Source: Pseudoalteromonas aurantia 208
GTDB lineage: Bacteria; Pseudomonadota; Gammaproteobacteria; Enterobacterales; Alteromonadaceae
Length of the DNA: 64,000 nt
Assembly (NCBI RefSeq): GCF_014858725.1
Contig: NZ_AQGV01000014.1
Location: 305,408 to 369,407 of the forward strand
Direction of reading: 5' to 3'
Position 1 is the stretch's first letter. Each line of letters starts with the position of its first letter. Of the stretch, positions 36,404-46,211 are shown piece by piece. The position numbers and the translations under genes are program-made. The notes below the pieces were generated by a model that saw nothing but the letters and a program-made list of their open reading frames with translations, was not told where the DNA came from and did no database searches.

Positions 36404-36433
36404 AAAAAAAGGAGGGTTTTCCCTCCTTTTTTT
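36404..36433 (+). terminator. Intrinsic terminator after gyrB
   Basis: AAAAAAAGGAGGG, TTTT loop, CCCTCCTTTTTTT: a perfect 13-bp stem with a T tail, 20 bases past the gyrB stop. Confidence 0.95.
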
Positions 36434-36571
36434 GTGTCTAACGCTTAAAACCATGCTGCGCTCGCGGTATACTGAGCATAATTTTCACTCATTTGAAACC
36501 CTTCACTGATGTAAGTAAAAACAGTGTAATACGGGTTTAGTCATGAACCAAATAATATAATTAAGCCAACT

Positions 36572-37471
36572 ATGCAAAAATACGATGTTAAAACCTTTCA
36601 AGGGTTGATCCTGGCATTACAGGATTACTGGGCACAGCAAGGCTGTATCATTGCTCAGCCATTAGATATGGAAGTAGGCGCGGGAACATTTCACCCGCTG
36701 ACGTTTTTAAAATCAATTGGCCCAGAGCCAATGTCGAGTGCGTACGTACAACCATGTCGTCGTCCAACTGATGGCCGTTATGGTGAAAATCCGAACCGAC
36801 TACAGCACTATTACCAATTCCAAGTTGTGCTAAAGCCATCGCCGGAGAACATTCAAGAGCTCTATTTAGGATCATTGGAAGCTGTGGGCATTGATACGTT
36901 AACGCATGAAGTACGCTTTGTTGAAGATAACTGGGAATCTCCAACACTTGGTGCATGGGGCTTGGGTTGGGAGATTTGGCTCAATGGTATGGAAGTGACC
37001 CAGTTTACCTACTTCCAACAAGTAGGTGGTATTGAGTGTGCGCCGGTGACAGGCGAAATCACATATGGTTTAGAGCGTTTAGCCATGTATATACAAGGTG
37101 TAGATAGTATTTATGACCTGGTATGGACTGATGGCCCTATGGGTAAAGTAACCTATGGCGATGTATTCCATCAAAACGAAGTCGAGCAGTCGAAATATAA
37201 TTTTGAGCATGCAGATGTCGATGCTCTCTTTGCACAATTTGACCATTGTGAGAAAGAGAGTCAAAAATTGATTGAAGCAAGTTTACCACTACCTGCATAT
37301 GAACAAGTTATGAAGGCATCACACGCATTTAATCTATTAGATGCTCGTCATGCGATCTCTGTGACTGAGCGCCAACGTTATATTTTACGTGTTCGCGCTT
37401 TATCTAAAGCCTGTGCACAAGCATATTATGATGCTCGAGAAGCGCTTGGCTTCCCGCTTTGTAAGGATTAA
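36572..37471 (+). CDS. glyQ: Glycyl-tRNA synthetase alpha chain
   Basis: Catalytic class II subunit of the alpha2beta2 bacterial glycyl-tRNA synthetase. 299 aa; TFQGLILALQDYWAQQGC and QPLDMEVGAGTFHP are typical. Three bases before glyS. Confidence 0.99.
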   Translation: MQKYDVKTFQGLILALQDYWAQQGCIIAQPLDMEVGAGTFHPLTFLKSIGPEPMSSAYVQPCRRPTDGRYGENPNRLQHYYQFQVVLKPSPENIQELYLGSLEAVGIDTLTHEVRFVEDNWESPTLGAWGLGWEIWLNGMEVTQFTYFQQVGGIECAPVTGEITYGLERLAMYIQGVDSIYDLVWTDGPMGKVTYGDVFHQNEVEQSKYNFEHADVDALFAQFDHCEKESQKLIEASLPLPAYEQVMKASHAFNLLDARHAISVTERQRYILRVRALSKACAQAYYDAREALGFPLCKD

Positions 37472-37474
37472 GCA

Positions 37475-39544
37475 ATGTCGACTGAAAATCTATTAGTAGA
37501 AATTGGAACTGAAGAGTTACCACCAAAAGCATTGCGTAAGCTTGCACAAGCATTTGCTGATAATATGTCAGCAGAACTGACATCTTTAGAATTAGGCTTT
37601 CACCAGATCAATTGGTACGCCTCACCACGCCGCTTGGGTGTGCAAGTGTCAGCGTTAGAAACCCAGCAGCAAGACAAAGTTGTGGAGAAGCGTGGCCCTG
37701 CGACTAAGGCTGCTTTTGACGCTGAAGGCAACCCGACCAAGGCAGCACAAGGTTGGGCACGAGGGTGTGGCATTGACGTTAGTGAGGCTGAAACACTAGA
37801 AACAGATAAAGGTGCATGGTTATTACATCGTGCGACCGTATCTGGCAAACAGTCAGTTGCACTACTTGCGGATGTTATTGCTAAAGCACTTGCTAAGTTA
37901 CCTATTCCAAAACCCATGCGCTGGGGGGCCAATAAGACTCAGTTCATTCGTCCGGTACATACTGTGGCTGCCTTACTCGGTAGTACACAGGTCAGAGGCG
38001 AAGTACTAGGTAAATCAATTAGCAATGAATTACAAGGTCACCGTTTTCACCATCCAGCACGTGTATCAATTAAGCATGCCGATGATGCATTTGAGGTATT
38101 GAAGGGGGCGTATGTGATAGCTGATTATGACAAGCGCAAAAACCTGATCCGTGAGCAGATAGAAACAGCTGCTAAAGTGGTTCATGCGCAAGTAGCGATG
38201 GATGAGGATTTACTTGATGAAGTGACATCATTGGTTGAGTGGCCGGTGACATTAACAGCCTCATTTGAAGAAGCTTTCTTGGATGTACCATCAGAAGCCC
38301 TGATCTACACAATGAAAGACGACCAAAAATACTTCCCGTTATTAGATCAAGAAGGCAACCTAATAAATAAGTTCCTGTTTGTTTCTAATATTGAAAGTAA
38401 AGATCCCAATGTCGTCATTGCCGGCAATGAAAAAGTGGTTCGCCCTCGTTTAGCCGATGCGCAGTTCTTCTTTGAGACGGATAAAAAGAAAACACTTGAA
38501 AGCAGGTTATCTTCGTTAGAGTCTGTATTATTCCAAAAGCAATTAGGTACGCTTAAAGATAAGTCTGAGCGTATTGCGGCTTTAGCAGGTTATATTGCTG
38601 AGCAAGTTGGCGCTGATAAAACGTTGGCAGAGCGTGCAGGTCTTTTGAGTAAAACTGACTTAATGACTGAAATGGTCATGGAGTTTACAGATGTGCAAGG
38701 CGTGATGGGAATGCATTATGCTCGCATTGACGGCGAAGCGGAAGATGTGGCATTAGCACAGAATGAGCAATATATGCCGCGTTTTGCAGGGGATACATTA
38801 CCGTCAAACCCAATAAGCTATGCGGTGGCACTTGCTGATAAGTTCGATACGCTTGTGGGTATTTTTGGGATAGGTCAAGCACCTAAAGGTGACAAAGACC
38901 CATTTGCACTTCGTCGTGCAGCCATTGGTGCATTACGCATCATGGTTGAAAAAGAGCTGCCGTTAGATATTAATGACATCGTAGCGAAAGCAAAAACTCT
39001 CTTTGCTGATAAGTTAAGTAATGACCAAGTGGCAGAAGATGTCCTCGAATTTATGCTAGGTCGTTTTCGTGCATGGTACCAAGACGAAGGTATAAGTGTG
39101 GATGTTATTCAAGCTGTACTGGTTCGCAAACCAACATCGCCTATTGATTTCGATCGTCGTGTTAAAGCCGTTAGTCATTTTAGAGCTCTCTCTGAAGCAG
39201 ATGCTTTGGCTGCCGCGAACAAGCGAGTGAATAATATCTTGGCTAAAAATAACGTCACTAGTGATGCACAAGTTAATGATGCACTATTAGCTGAACCCGC
39301 TGAGCAAGTGTTAGCACAACAAGTGAGTGCTCTGACCGTTGAGTTGGCACCTGTGTATGCGGCAGGTGACTATCAACATGTATTAAGTCGTCTTGCAAGC
39401 TTGCGCGACGCCGTCGATGACTTCTTTGATAACGTAATGGTGATGGCGGATGATGATGCGGTTAAAAATAACCGTTTAGCATTGCTCAGCCAGCTTAGTC
39501 GCTTATTCTTAAACACTGCAGATATTTCTGTATTACAAAAATAA
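37475..39544 (+). CDS. glyS: Glycyl-tRNA synthetase beta chain
   Basis: tRNA-binding subunit, 689 aa. N-terminus LLVEIGTEELPPKALRKLA, a central HD-like region, and a C-terminal anticodon-binding domain (VDDFFDNVMVMADD). Coupled to glyQ. Confidence 0.99.
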   Translation: MSTENLLVEIGTEELPPKALRKLAQAFADNMSAELTSLELGFHQINWYASPRRLGVQVSALETQQQDKVVEKRGPATKAAFDAEGNPTKAAQGWARGCGIDVSEAETLETDKGAWLLHRATVSGKQSVALLADVIAKALAKLPIPKPMRWGANKTQFIRPVHTVAALLGSTQVRGEVLGKSISNELQGHRFHHPARVSIKHADDAFEVLKGAYVIADYDKRKNLIREQIETAAKVVHAQVAMDEDLLDEVTSLVEWPVTLTASFEEAFLDVPSEALIYTMKDDQKYFPLLDQEGNLINKFLFVSNIESKDPNVVIAGNEKVVRPRLADAQFFFETDKKKTLESRLSSLESVLFQKQLGTLKDKSERIAALAGYIAEQVGADKTLAERAGLLSKTDLMTEMVMEFTDVQGVMGMHYARIDGEAEDVALAQNEQYMPRFAGDTLPSNPISYAVALADKFDTLVGIFGIGQAPKGDKDPFALRRAAIGALRIMVEKELPLDINDIVAKAKTLFADKLSNDQVAEDVLEFMLGRFRAWYQDEGISVDVIQAVLVRKPTSPIDFDRRVKAVSHFRALSEADALAAANKRVNNILAKNNVTSDAQVNDALLAEPAEQVLAQQVSALTVELAPVYAAGDYQHVLSRLASLRDAVDDFFDNVMVMADDDAVKNNRLALLSQLSRLFLNTADISVLQK

Positions 39545-39559
39545 GTAATTTGTTACGTT

Positions 39560-39586
39560 AAAAGCCAGCAATAAGCTGGCTTTTTT
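39560..39586 (+). terminator. Intrinsic terminator after glyS
   Basis: AAAAGCCAGC (39560-39569), 5-base loop, GCTGGCTTTT (39575-39584) and more T; 15 bases past the glyS stop. Confidence 0.95.
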
Positions 39587-39660
39587 ATTACCATATGCAT
39601 TGTTATACGGTATAGCGTGTACTTACTTATTATTTAAATTGAAGACACTGGAGTTGTAAT

Positions 39661-40104
39661 ATGAAAAAGCTCAGTACAGTTTTATTTATGCTGTTATTGT
39701 CAGCTTGCGCAAATCAGGTACAAATTACAGACTCTCAGCAAACAAATACGACAGTAGCTCAAGAATTAAATAGACCGATGTACTTACGAGGTGATTTTAC
39801 CTTGTGGGATGCAGAATCGCATTACATGCTGCAAGAGTCGAAGAAAGGTGTATATTCAGTCAAAGCGAAGTTTATGACGCCTGGTAAAGTATATGAATTT
39901 AAACTTGCGGATGACGCATGGTCAAAAGGGTTTAATTGCGGGTATAAAGTACAGGGTACATTGCGGTTAAATCAACCTCAATTAGCAGACTGCGATACAG
40001 TTTATAATTACTTTAGCTTTATGCCGAAAAAAAAGGGTTGGTATAAGATCACGCTAGACTATTCTGATAATCGATCACCTAAGGTATTGGTCACCAAAAA
40101 CTAA
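39661..40104 (+). CDS. Lipoprotein with a pullulanase/amylase-like accessory beta domain
   Basis: 147 aa. Lipobox LLLSAC puts the lipidated Cys at residue 16. The mature part (MYLRGDFTLWDAESHYML, VYEFKLADDAWSKGFNCGY, YFSFMPKKKGWYKITLDY) resembles the small beta-sandwich modules found beside alpha-amylase and pullulanase domains, which may bind starch-like glycans. Two Cys (about residues 100 and 117) could form a disulfide. Single gene with its own terminator upstream; function not established. Confidence 0.8.
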   Translation: MKKLSTVLFMLLLSACANQVQITDSQQTNTTVAQELNRPMYLRGDFTLWDAESHYMLQESKKGVYSVKAKFMTPGKVYEFKLADDAWSKGFNCGYKVQGTLRLNQPQLADCDTVYNYFSFMPKKKGWYKITLDYSDNRSPKVLVTKN

Positions 40105-40177
40105 GGTGCTGTTGGTGCCTTGACCCATTTCGGTACAGTATTTTTCTATTTTCTGGGATGGTAATAAAACCTAAATG

Positions 40178-40417
40178 TCATTTACCTTTTTTAATAAGGT
40201 ATTGATAGGGTGCCGCAGCAATATCTTGGGTGATCAGTGTGTGGTCCATAAATTCACAAAAGCTGGGAATATCTCGGGTTGTTGATGGATCATCAGCGAC
40301 AATTAATAATGTTTCACCGGTATTCATTTTTCTGACCATACCGCGGATCATCATCACAGGCTCAGGGCAGCGCAGGCCAATTGCATCTAACGTATGGTCT
40401 GGGTTTGAAAATGGCAT
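40178..40417 (-). CDS. tusA: Sulfur carrier protein TusA
   Basis: 79-aa sulfurtransferase passing persulfide sulfur to 2-thiouridine synthesis. LDAIGLRCPEPVMMIR contains the active Cys17 of the CPxP motif. Single gene. Confidence 0.95.
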   Translation of the reverse strand: MPFSNPDHTLDAIGLRCPEPVMMIRGMVRKMNTGETLLIVADDPSTTRDIPSFCEFMDHTLITQDIAAAPYQYLIKKGK

Positions 40418-40540
40418 GGGTTAACTCGCTTAGCTGACACTGAATGATTTTGTGCGCTATTTTAACCAGTGTTTTTAGACAAATAAACCACCCCTTAGAA
40501 AAAGCTGAAAATAAATGGATTTACCATGATATCAGCACGA

Positions 40541-40573
40541 AAAAAGGCAAAGCGATGTGCTCACTTTGCCTTT
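40541..40573 (-). terminator. Intrinsic terminator of fadBA
   Basis: AAAGGCAAAG (40543-40552) pairs with CTTTGCCTTT (40564-40573); on the minus strand the stem runs into a T tract. 31 bases past the fadA stop. Confidence 0.88.
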
Positions 40574-40603
40574 GTCACCAAGTTGAAAGGGTTTGTCAGT
40601 TAG

Positions 40604-41779
40604 TTACTCGACGCGCTCAAATACGGTCGCAATGCCTTGGCCTAAACCAATACACATTGTGGCTAAACCATACTTTGCGTTTTTGTCTTCCATAATATGG
40701 ATAAGAGAAGTGCTAATACGTGAGCCTGAACAGCCAAGCGGGTGGCCTAAAGCAATAGCGCCGCCATTAAGATTTACTTTTTCGTCCGCGACGTCTAATA
40801 AACCTAAGTCTTTTAATACCGGCAATGATTGTGCGGCAAATGCTTCGTTTAACTCTGCTACGTCAATATCATCAATGCTTATTCCGGCCTGCTTTAACGC
40901 CTTTTTACTAGCAGGGACTGGACCATAACCCATGATGGATGGATCACATCCAGCCACCGCCATTGACTTTATCCGTGCGCGAATAGGCAAACCTAGTGCT
41001 TTGGCTTTTTCTTCGCTCATTACCAACATGGCGGAAGCACCATCTGACAAGGCAGATGAAGTACCGGCTGTCACAGTACCTGAGGCTGGATTGAAAACAG
41101 GACGTAATTGACTCAAACCTTCTACGGTTGTTTCAGGGCGAATGACTTCGTCATGCTCGACAAGGACTGGCACGCCATCGTCATCGTGACCTTGCATTGG
41201 TAATATTTCACGGCTAAAGCGGCCTTCAACCGTCGCTGCATGCGCGCGTTGGTGTGAGCGATATGCAAAGTTATCTTGCTGTTCACGGCTGATACCATGC
41301 AGTGTTGCTAGGTATTCTGCGGTGAGACCCATTACGCCAGATGCTTGGGCAATCGACGTTGATAACCCTGAATGAAAGTCAACACCGTGCGTCATAGGAA
41401 CATGGCCCATATGCTCAACGCCACCAATAAGGTAAGTGTCACCAGCACCGGTCATAATTGCCCTTGCAGCATCGTGCAAAGCTTGCATTGAAGAGCCACA
41501 TAAACGGTTTACGGTAACAGCCGGCACTGAATGAGGAATACCAGCCAGTAACGCTGCGTTACGGGCAACATTAAAGCCTTGCTCTAATGTTTGCTGGACA
41601 CAGCCCCAATAAATATCATCAATAGATGCAGGGTCTACTGCAGGGTTACGTTCAAGTAAGCCCTTCATTAAATGTGCACTTAAATCTTCAGCACGACGAT
41701 GTTTAAATACGCCATTTTTAGACCGACCCATAGGGGTACGTAGACAATCGACGATTACAGCTTGTTGCATTGCAGACAT
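40604..41779 (-). CDS. fadA: 3-ketoacyl-CoA thiolase FadA
   Basis: Last step of fatty acid beta-oxidation (thiolytic release of acetyl-CoA). 391 aa from the ATG at 41779 (MSAMQQAVIVDCLRTPMGRS), chosen because GGAGGG is eight bases upstream; upstream codons in frame lie inside fadB. Active Cys in NRLCGSSMQALHDAA; C-terminal GGAIALGHPLGCSGSR and CIGLGQGIA. Confidence 0.98.
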   Translation of the reverse strand: MSAMQQAVIVDCLRTPMGRSKNGVFKHRRAEDLSAHLMKGLLERNPAVDPASIDDIYWGCVQQTLEQGFNVARNAALLAGIPHSVPAVTVNRLCGSSMQALHDAARAIMTGAGDTYLIGGVEHMGHVPMTHGVDFHSGLSTSIAQASGVMGLTAEYLATLHGISREQQDNFAYRSHQRAHAATVEGRFSREILPMQGHDDDGVPVLVEHDEVIRPETTVEGLSQLRPVFNPASGTVTAGTSSALSDGASAMLVMSEEKAKALGLPIRARIKSMAVAGCDPSIMGYGPVPASKKALKQAGISIDDIDVAELNEAFAAQSLPVLKDLGLLDVADEKVNLNGGAIALGHPLGCSGSRISTSLIHIMEDKNAKYGLATMCIGLGQGIATVFERVE

Positions 41780-41780
41780 A

Positions 41781-43943
41781 TTATTGACCCTCCACTGAAT
41801 AGAACACTTTACCTTGTTTTGCCCACTCACGGGTTTGTTCAGATACTTGGTAAATGGCACCTAGGTGCGCATACTTATCTGCCATTGTAACAAAGTTGGC
41901 CAGTCCCACTTGATCCAAGTAACGGAATGCACCGCCTCTAAATGGTGGGAAACCAATACCGTAAATCAGTGCCATATCAGCTTCTTGTGCCGAGGCAACA
42001 ATTTCTTCTTGTAAGCATAGTAAGACTTCGTTCAGCATGGGTACCATACAGCGTTCAATGATGGTTTGTTTGTCGAACTCTTTGGATGATTCACAGATAC
42101 TTGCTAGTAATTCAAGGCTTGCAGCATCTTTAGATTTTTTCAGGCGACCTTTTCTGTCTGGTGCGTACTGATAAAAGCCGGCTTTATTTTTCTGACCATA
42201 ACGTTCTGCATTCGCCAATACGGCAACGGGGTCTTTTTCTTGGCGTGCCATGCGCTGTGGGAATCCATCCGCCATAACACCAGTACAGTGATTAGCAGTA
42301 TCAATACCTACCACATCGAGCAAGTAAGCGGGGCCCATCGGCCAACCAAATACGTTTTCCATCACTTTATCTATTTTACTAAAGTCGGCGCCTTCAACCA
42401 CAAGTTGACTGAAGCCTGCAAAGTAAGGGAATAAAACCCGGTTTACAAAGAAGCCGGGGCAGTCATTAACAACAATAGGTGATTTACCAAGCTTTAAGGC
42501 ATAATCAACCACCGCGTTAATGGTTGCATCAGAGGTTTTGCTACCGCGAATAATTTCAACCAATGGCATCTTTGGCACTGGATTGAAAAAGTGCATACCA
42601 CAGAAATCTTCTGGACGTTTTAGCGCAGTTGCTAATTCGTCAATACAAATTGTGGATGTGTTTGACGTTAAGATAGTGCCTTCTGGCAGCTGTTCTTCAA
42701 GACCGGCTAGCACCGTCTGTTTTACCTTTGGGTGTTCTACGACCGCTTCAACCACAATATCAGAATTGGCTAAATCACGATCGTCAAGCGTTGGTTTTAT
42801 TTTCCCAAGTGTTGCGACCATTTTATCCATGGCCATATGACCACGTTTTACTTTTTTACCAAGAATGGTGGCCGCTTCATTCATGCCTAAATCAAGCGCC
42901 GCTTGGTTGATGTCTTTCATGACAATCGGTGTGCCTTTATACGCAGACTGATAAGCAATGCCTCCGCCCATAATACCCGCACCGAGTACCGCAGCTTGTT
43001 TGATCTCAAGCTGTGATGCTTTAGCTTGCTTTTTAGCAACGCCTTTGATGTATTGGTCTGCTAAAAATATACCGGTTTGTGCGGCAGCTTCCGCTGTTTT
43101 CGCCAGCTTGGCAAAATTGGCATTTTCAATGGCCATTGCTTCATCGCGAGTGCTATTTGCGGCAGCTTTAATGGTTCTTACTGCCATAACTGGCGCTGGG
43201 TAATGACCTTTGGTTTTACCCATTACCATGCCTTCAGCCATCGCAAAGCTCATGCCTTGCTCTACTTTATTTAGCTTCAATGGTGAAAGTTTTACTTGGC
43301 GCTTAGATTGCCAGTCGAGCTTACCTGCTACAGCTTGTTCTAGTACGCGAATAGCCGCATCGAATAGTTTTTCTGGTGCAACCACGCCGTCTACCGCACC
43401 AACCTTTAAGGCATCATTGGCGCGGTGTTCTTTACCTGTCGTTATCCAGGTCATGGCGTTGTCAGCACCAATAATTCTTGGTAAACGTACTGTGCCGCCA
43501 AATCCAGGCATGATCCCAAGTTTGACTTCAGGTAAGCCAATTTTTGCTGATGTACTGGCTAAACGAAAGTCAGTAGCAAGTAACCACTCACACCCACCAC
43601 CAAGCGCTAAACCATTGATGGCAGATGCAGTAGGAAACGGTAAATCTTCGATGGCATCAAATACATCGGTTGCGTCTTTTATCCAGCCAATAAGTTCTTC
43701 TTCTGGGCGCTGGAAGGTCGGTAAAAATTCAAATATATCAGCACCAATGATGAAGTGATCTTTATCACTGGTAAATACCATTGCGTCTATATCGTCACGT
43801 TGACGTAATTCGGCAAATGCGTTTGCGCACTCTGATAGAGTTTGTTGAGATAGTTTATTGACCGAACCTGGCATACAAAACCTAAATTCAGCGATTTTGC
43901 CTTTGCAGAAATCAACAACAAAGGACTCACTCTTATATAACAT
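41781..43943 (-). CDS. fadB: Fatty acid oxidation complex subunit alpha FadB
   Basis: Multifunctional enoyl-CoA hydratase and 3-hydroxyacyl-CoA dehydrogenase forming a complex with FadA. Crotonase part (about 1-190, ALGGGCEWLLATDFRLA), NAD-binding GAGIMGGGIAYQSA near residue 320, HFFNPVPKMPLVEII. 720 aa from the ATG at 43943 (MLYKSESF), with GGGAGA upstream; the frame opens 24 bases earlier without support. Confidence 0.98.
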   Translation of the reverse strand: MLYKSESFVVDFCKGKIAEFRFCMPGSVNKLSQQTLSECANAFAELRQRDDIDAMVFTSDKDHFIIGADIFEFLPTFQRPEEELIGWIKDATDVFDAIEDLPFPTASAINGLALGGGCEWLLATDFRLASTSAKIGLPEVKLGIMPGFGGTVRLPRIIGADNAMTWITTGKEHRANDALKVGAVDGVVAPEKLFDAAIRVLEQAVAGKLDWQSKRQVKLSPLKLNKVEQGMSFAMAEGMVMGKTKGHYPAPVMAVRTIKAAANSTRDEAMAIENANFAKLAKTAEAAAQTGIFLADQYIKGVAKKQAKASQLEIKQAAVLGAGIMGGGIAYQSAYKGTPIVMKDINQAALDLGMNEAATILGKKVKRGHMAMDKMVATLGKIKPTLDDRDLANSDIVVEAVVEHPKVKQTVLAGLEEQLPEGTILTSNTSTICIDELATALKRPEDFCGMHFFNPVPKMPLVEIIRGSKTSDATINAVVDYALKLGKSPIVVNDCPGFFVNRVLFPYFAGFSQLVVEGADFSKIDKVMENVFGWPMGPAYLLDVVGIDTANHCTGVMADGFPQRMARQEKDPVAVLANAERYGQKNKAGFYQYAPDRKGRLKKSKDAASLELLASICESSKEFDKQTIIERCMVPMLNEVLLCLQEEIVASAQEADMALIYGIGFPPFRGGAFRYLDQVGLANFVTMADKYAHLGAIYQVSEQTREWAKQGKVFYSVEGQ

Positions 43944-44217
43944 GCTTGTTCTCCCGTGTAGTAACACTGGTACGATGAGTTGCTATTTCACCCAGTTTGG
44001 CCGCTTTAAATAAAAATTGCAATGAAAAATTTATGCTGTATTTCTCATCTCCTTAAAAAGCGTAAATTTTGATGCTAAGGTGGAGATGTTGATTTTATTC
44101 ACCTTCAGTATAGATGTGCGCAGTCACTATACTGTGGAATTTTTAGATAATTACTGTATTACAAAAGCATGTGTGGTACGCCCGCATATTATTTTTACTT
44201 AATCAATTTAGGTCATT

Positions 44218-46104
44218 ATGAAATCATGGATCTTGAATGTTGCTGCTACCAGTCTTGGGCTATTTAGCTGGTTTTCTTGTGCAGATGACACTCATAAAGC
44301 ATTTAAAGCTGCTGAGCGAATTGCTTGGTCTGGACAGCACAAGGCGTTTAAACGGTCCTTACAAACGCTAAATCATCCGTTAAAACCGTATGTGGAATTG
44401 GCTTTTTACAAACGTAATAGCAAGCTAAAGTATCAAGCGGAAATTGCGCATTTTCTTAGTGTGTATGATGGTACTCCCCTAGAGTGGCCGGTGCGTTCTA
44501 GTTGGCTAAAGTACCTGAAAAGGCGAAGTAAAAAAGCGCTATTCGTTGAGTATTACCAGCCTACTAAAGATGCAGAGTTGCACTGTAGCTATCTAAAATA
44601 TCAGTTAGATTTAGGCGCGCCAAAAAAAGCCATTTTAAATCAGGTCGAACCACTTTGGGTCGTGGGTAAATCCCAGCCTCGTGCGTGTAATAGCTTATTC
44701 AAGCAATGGCAAAATGCAGGATATAGAACCGACGACATGGTATGGCAGCGAATTACCAAAGCTGCGCAAGGGGGGCAAACATCATTGCTACGTTATCTAA
44801 AAACCTTGTTACCAAAAGAGCAGGCGTACCTAGCTGATTTATATGCGACCGTTAGGCGAGATCCAAGTGCTGCAGCGGGGTTATACCGATTTAAAAAGCG
44901 CTCCATAAAAGAGGCTGAAATTGCAATTTATGGCGTACGCAGATTAATTTGGCGGGATCAGAAGTTAGCGCTCAAAGCTTGGGATAAGTTGCAAAAAATG
45001 TTTCCTTTCACGCAATCACAAAAAGACAGCGTCGCATATCGTTTTGCTCTTGCATTGGCATCGAAAGGCCACCCACAAGCGCGATTTTGGTTGAATAAAG
45101 TTCCGTCTGAAAACCAAGATAGTAAATTAAAGCAATGGATGATGGGTAATATGCTCAAAGAGCAGGATTGGGCAGGGATCACGGCTTTGTTTACACCCAT
45201 GAAAAACTTAAGTAACGGTCAAACGTATTGGTTAGCATATAGTCATGCTCATCGCGGCAACGAATCCAAAGCAAAGCAATTGTGGCAAAGTCTTGCTGTT
45301 AAAAGAGATTACTACGGTTTTTTAGCAGCAGAACGGCTTGGTTTACCTATATCTCTTAACGCTAAACCCTTAGATGTTTCTCCTGAATTATTGACTAAAG
45401 TGTCAGAAGCGCCCGGCTTTAAACGTGCAAAAGCACTCTATGAAATGAAACGTTATACTGAAGCGAGGAGAGAGTGGAACTATTTGACGAATACATCGAG
45501 TATACCAGAGAAATTAGCAGCCTCTACATTAGCCGCTGATCTTGATTGGTATGATAGTACTATTTATACATTGGCAGAAATCAAAGCATGGGACTATGTC
45601 GATTTACGTTTCCCACTTGCGTATCAAGATTTATTTAATCGTTACAGTGAAAAGAGCCATATTGATGTGGCTTGGAGTATCGCGGTTGCGCGTCGTGAAA
45701 GCTCTTTTGCCCCTGATGCGCGCTCTCATGCTAATGCCTATGGGTTAATGCAATTGCTACCTAGCACTGCGCGTTATGTAAGTAAACAACGCGTTTCTAA
45801 GACAAAGCTATTTCAGCCAGTTACCAATATCCGTTTAGGGACTGACTACTTAGAGTATTTAAAAAAGAAGAATGGTGGAAATGAAATACTGGCTACTGCG
45901 TCTTATAATGCGGGATATCACCGTATTAAAAAATGGTTGCCAGATGAAGCGATGCCTGCAGAGTTGTGGATTGAATTGATCCCATACAAAGAAACGCGTG
46001 ATTATGTCAAAAATGTCTTTGCTTACCGCCAAGTTTACCACACTAAAATGGGTCGCGATGGTAATGTATTGGCACCAATCTTGGATATGAAAATTGGTGG
46101 CTGA
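44218..46104 (+). CDS. slt: Soluble lytic murein transglycosylase (Slt70 type)
   Basis: Periplasmic enzyme cutting peptidoglycan glycan strands with 1,6-anhydro product formation. Signal peptide (about residues 1-22), a superhelical ring of helices (about 25-470) and a C-terminal SLT domain with the catalytic Glu about 494 in AVARRESSFAPDARS, then AYGLMQLLPSTA and ATASYNAG. 628 aa, normal for Slt70. Confidence 0.95.
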   Translation: MKSWILNVAATSLGLFSWFSCADDTHKAFKAAERIAWSGQHKAFKRSLQTLNHPLKPYVELAFYKRNSKLKYQAEIAHFLSVYDGTPLEWPVRSSWLKYLKRRSKKALFVEYYQPTKDAELHCSYLKYQLDLGAPKKAILNQVEPLWVVGKSQPRACNSLFKQWQNAGYRTDDMVWQRITKAAQGGQTSLLRYLKTLLPKEQAYLADLYATVRRDPSAAAGLYRFKKRSIKEAEIAIYGVRRLIWRDQKLALKAWDKLQKMFPFTQSQKDSVAYRFALALASKGHPQARFWLNKVPSENQDSKLKQWMMGNMLKEQDWAGITALFTPMKNLSNGQTYWLAYSHAHRGNESKAKQLWQSLAVKRDYYGFLAAERLGLPISLNAKPLDVSPELLTKVSEAPGFKRAKALYEMKRYTEARREWNYLTNTSSIPEKLAASTLAADLDWYDSTIYTLAEIKAWDYVDLRFPLAYQDLFNRYSEKSHIDVAWSIAVARRESSFAPDARSHANAYGLMQLLPSTARYVSKQRVSKTKLFQPVTNIRLGTDYLEYLKKKNGGNEILATASYNAGYHRIKKWLPDEAMPAELWIELIPYKETRDYVKNVFAYRQVYHTKMGRDGNVLAPILDMKIGG

Positions 46105-46126
46105 GTCGAATCAAGTATTACCACAG

Positions 46127-46159
46127 AGTCAATCTAGCGACTTCGCTGGATTGGCTTTT
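46127..46159 (+). terminator. Probable terminator after slt
   Basis: AGTCAATCTAGCGA (46127-46140) and TCGCTGGATTGGCT (46143-46156) make a 14-bp stem with two G-U pairs, followed by TTT. 22 bases past the slt stop. Confidence 0.75.
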
Positions 46160-46211
46160 AGCGCTTATGATAGACTGGATTTATTGGTAGATTAAACTTA
46201 ATGGGTACACC

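Noticed and set aside
43210..43758. 182-codon plus-strand ORF inside fadB
   Set aside because: Antisense shadow of fadB with no independent support.
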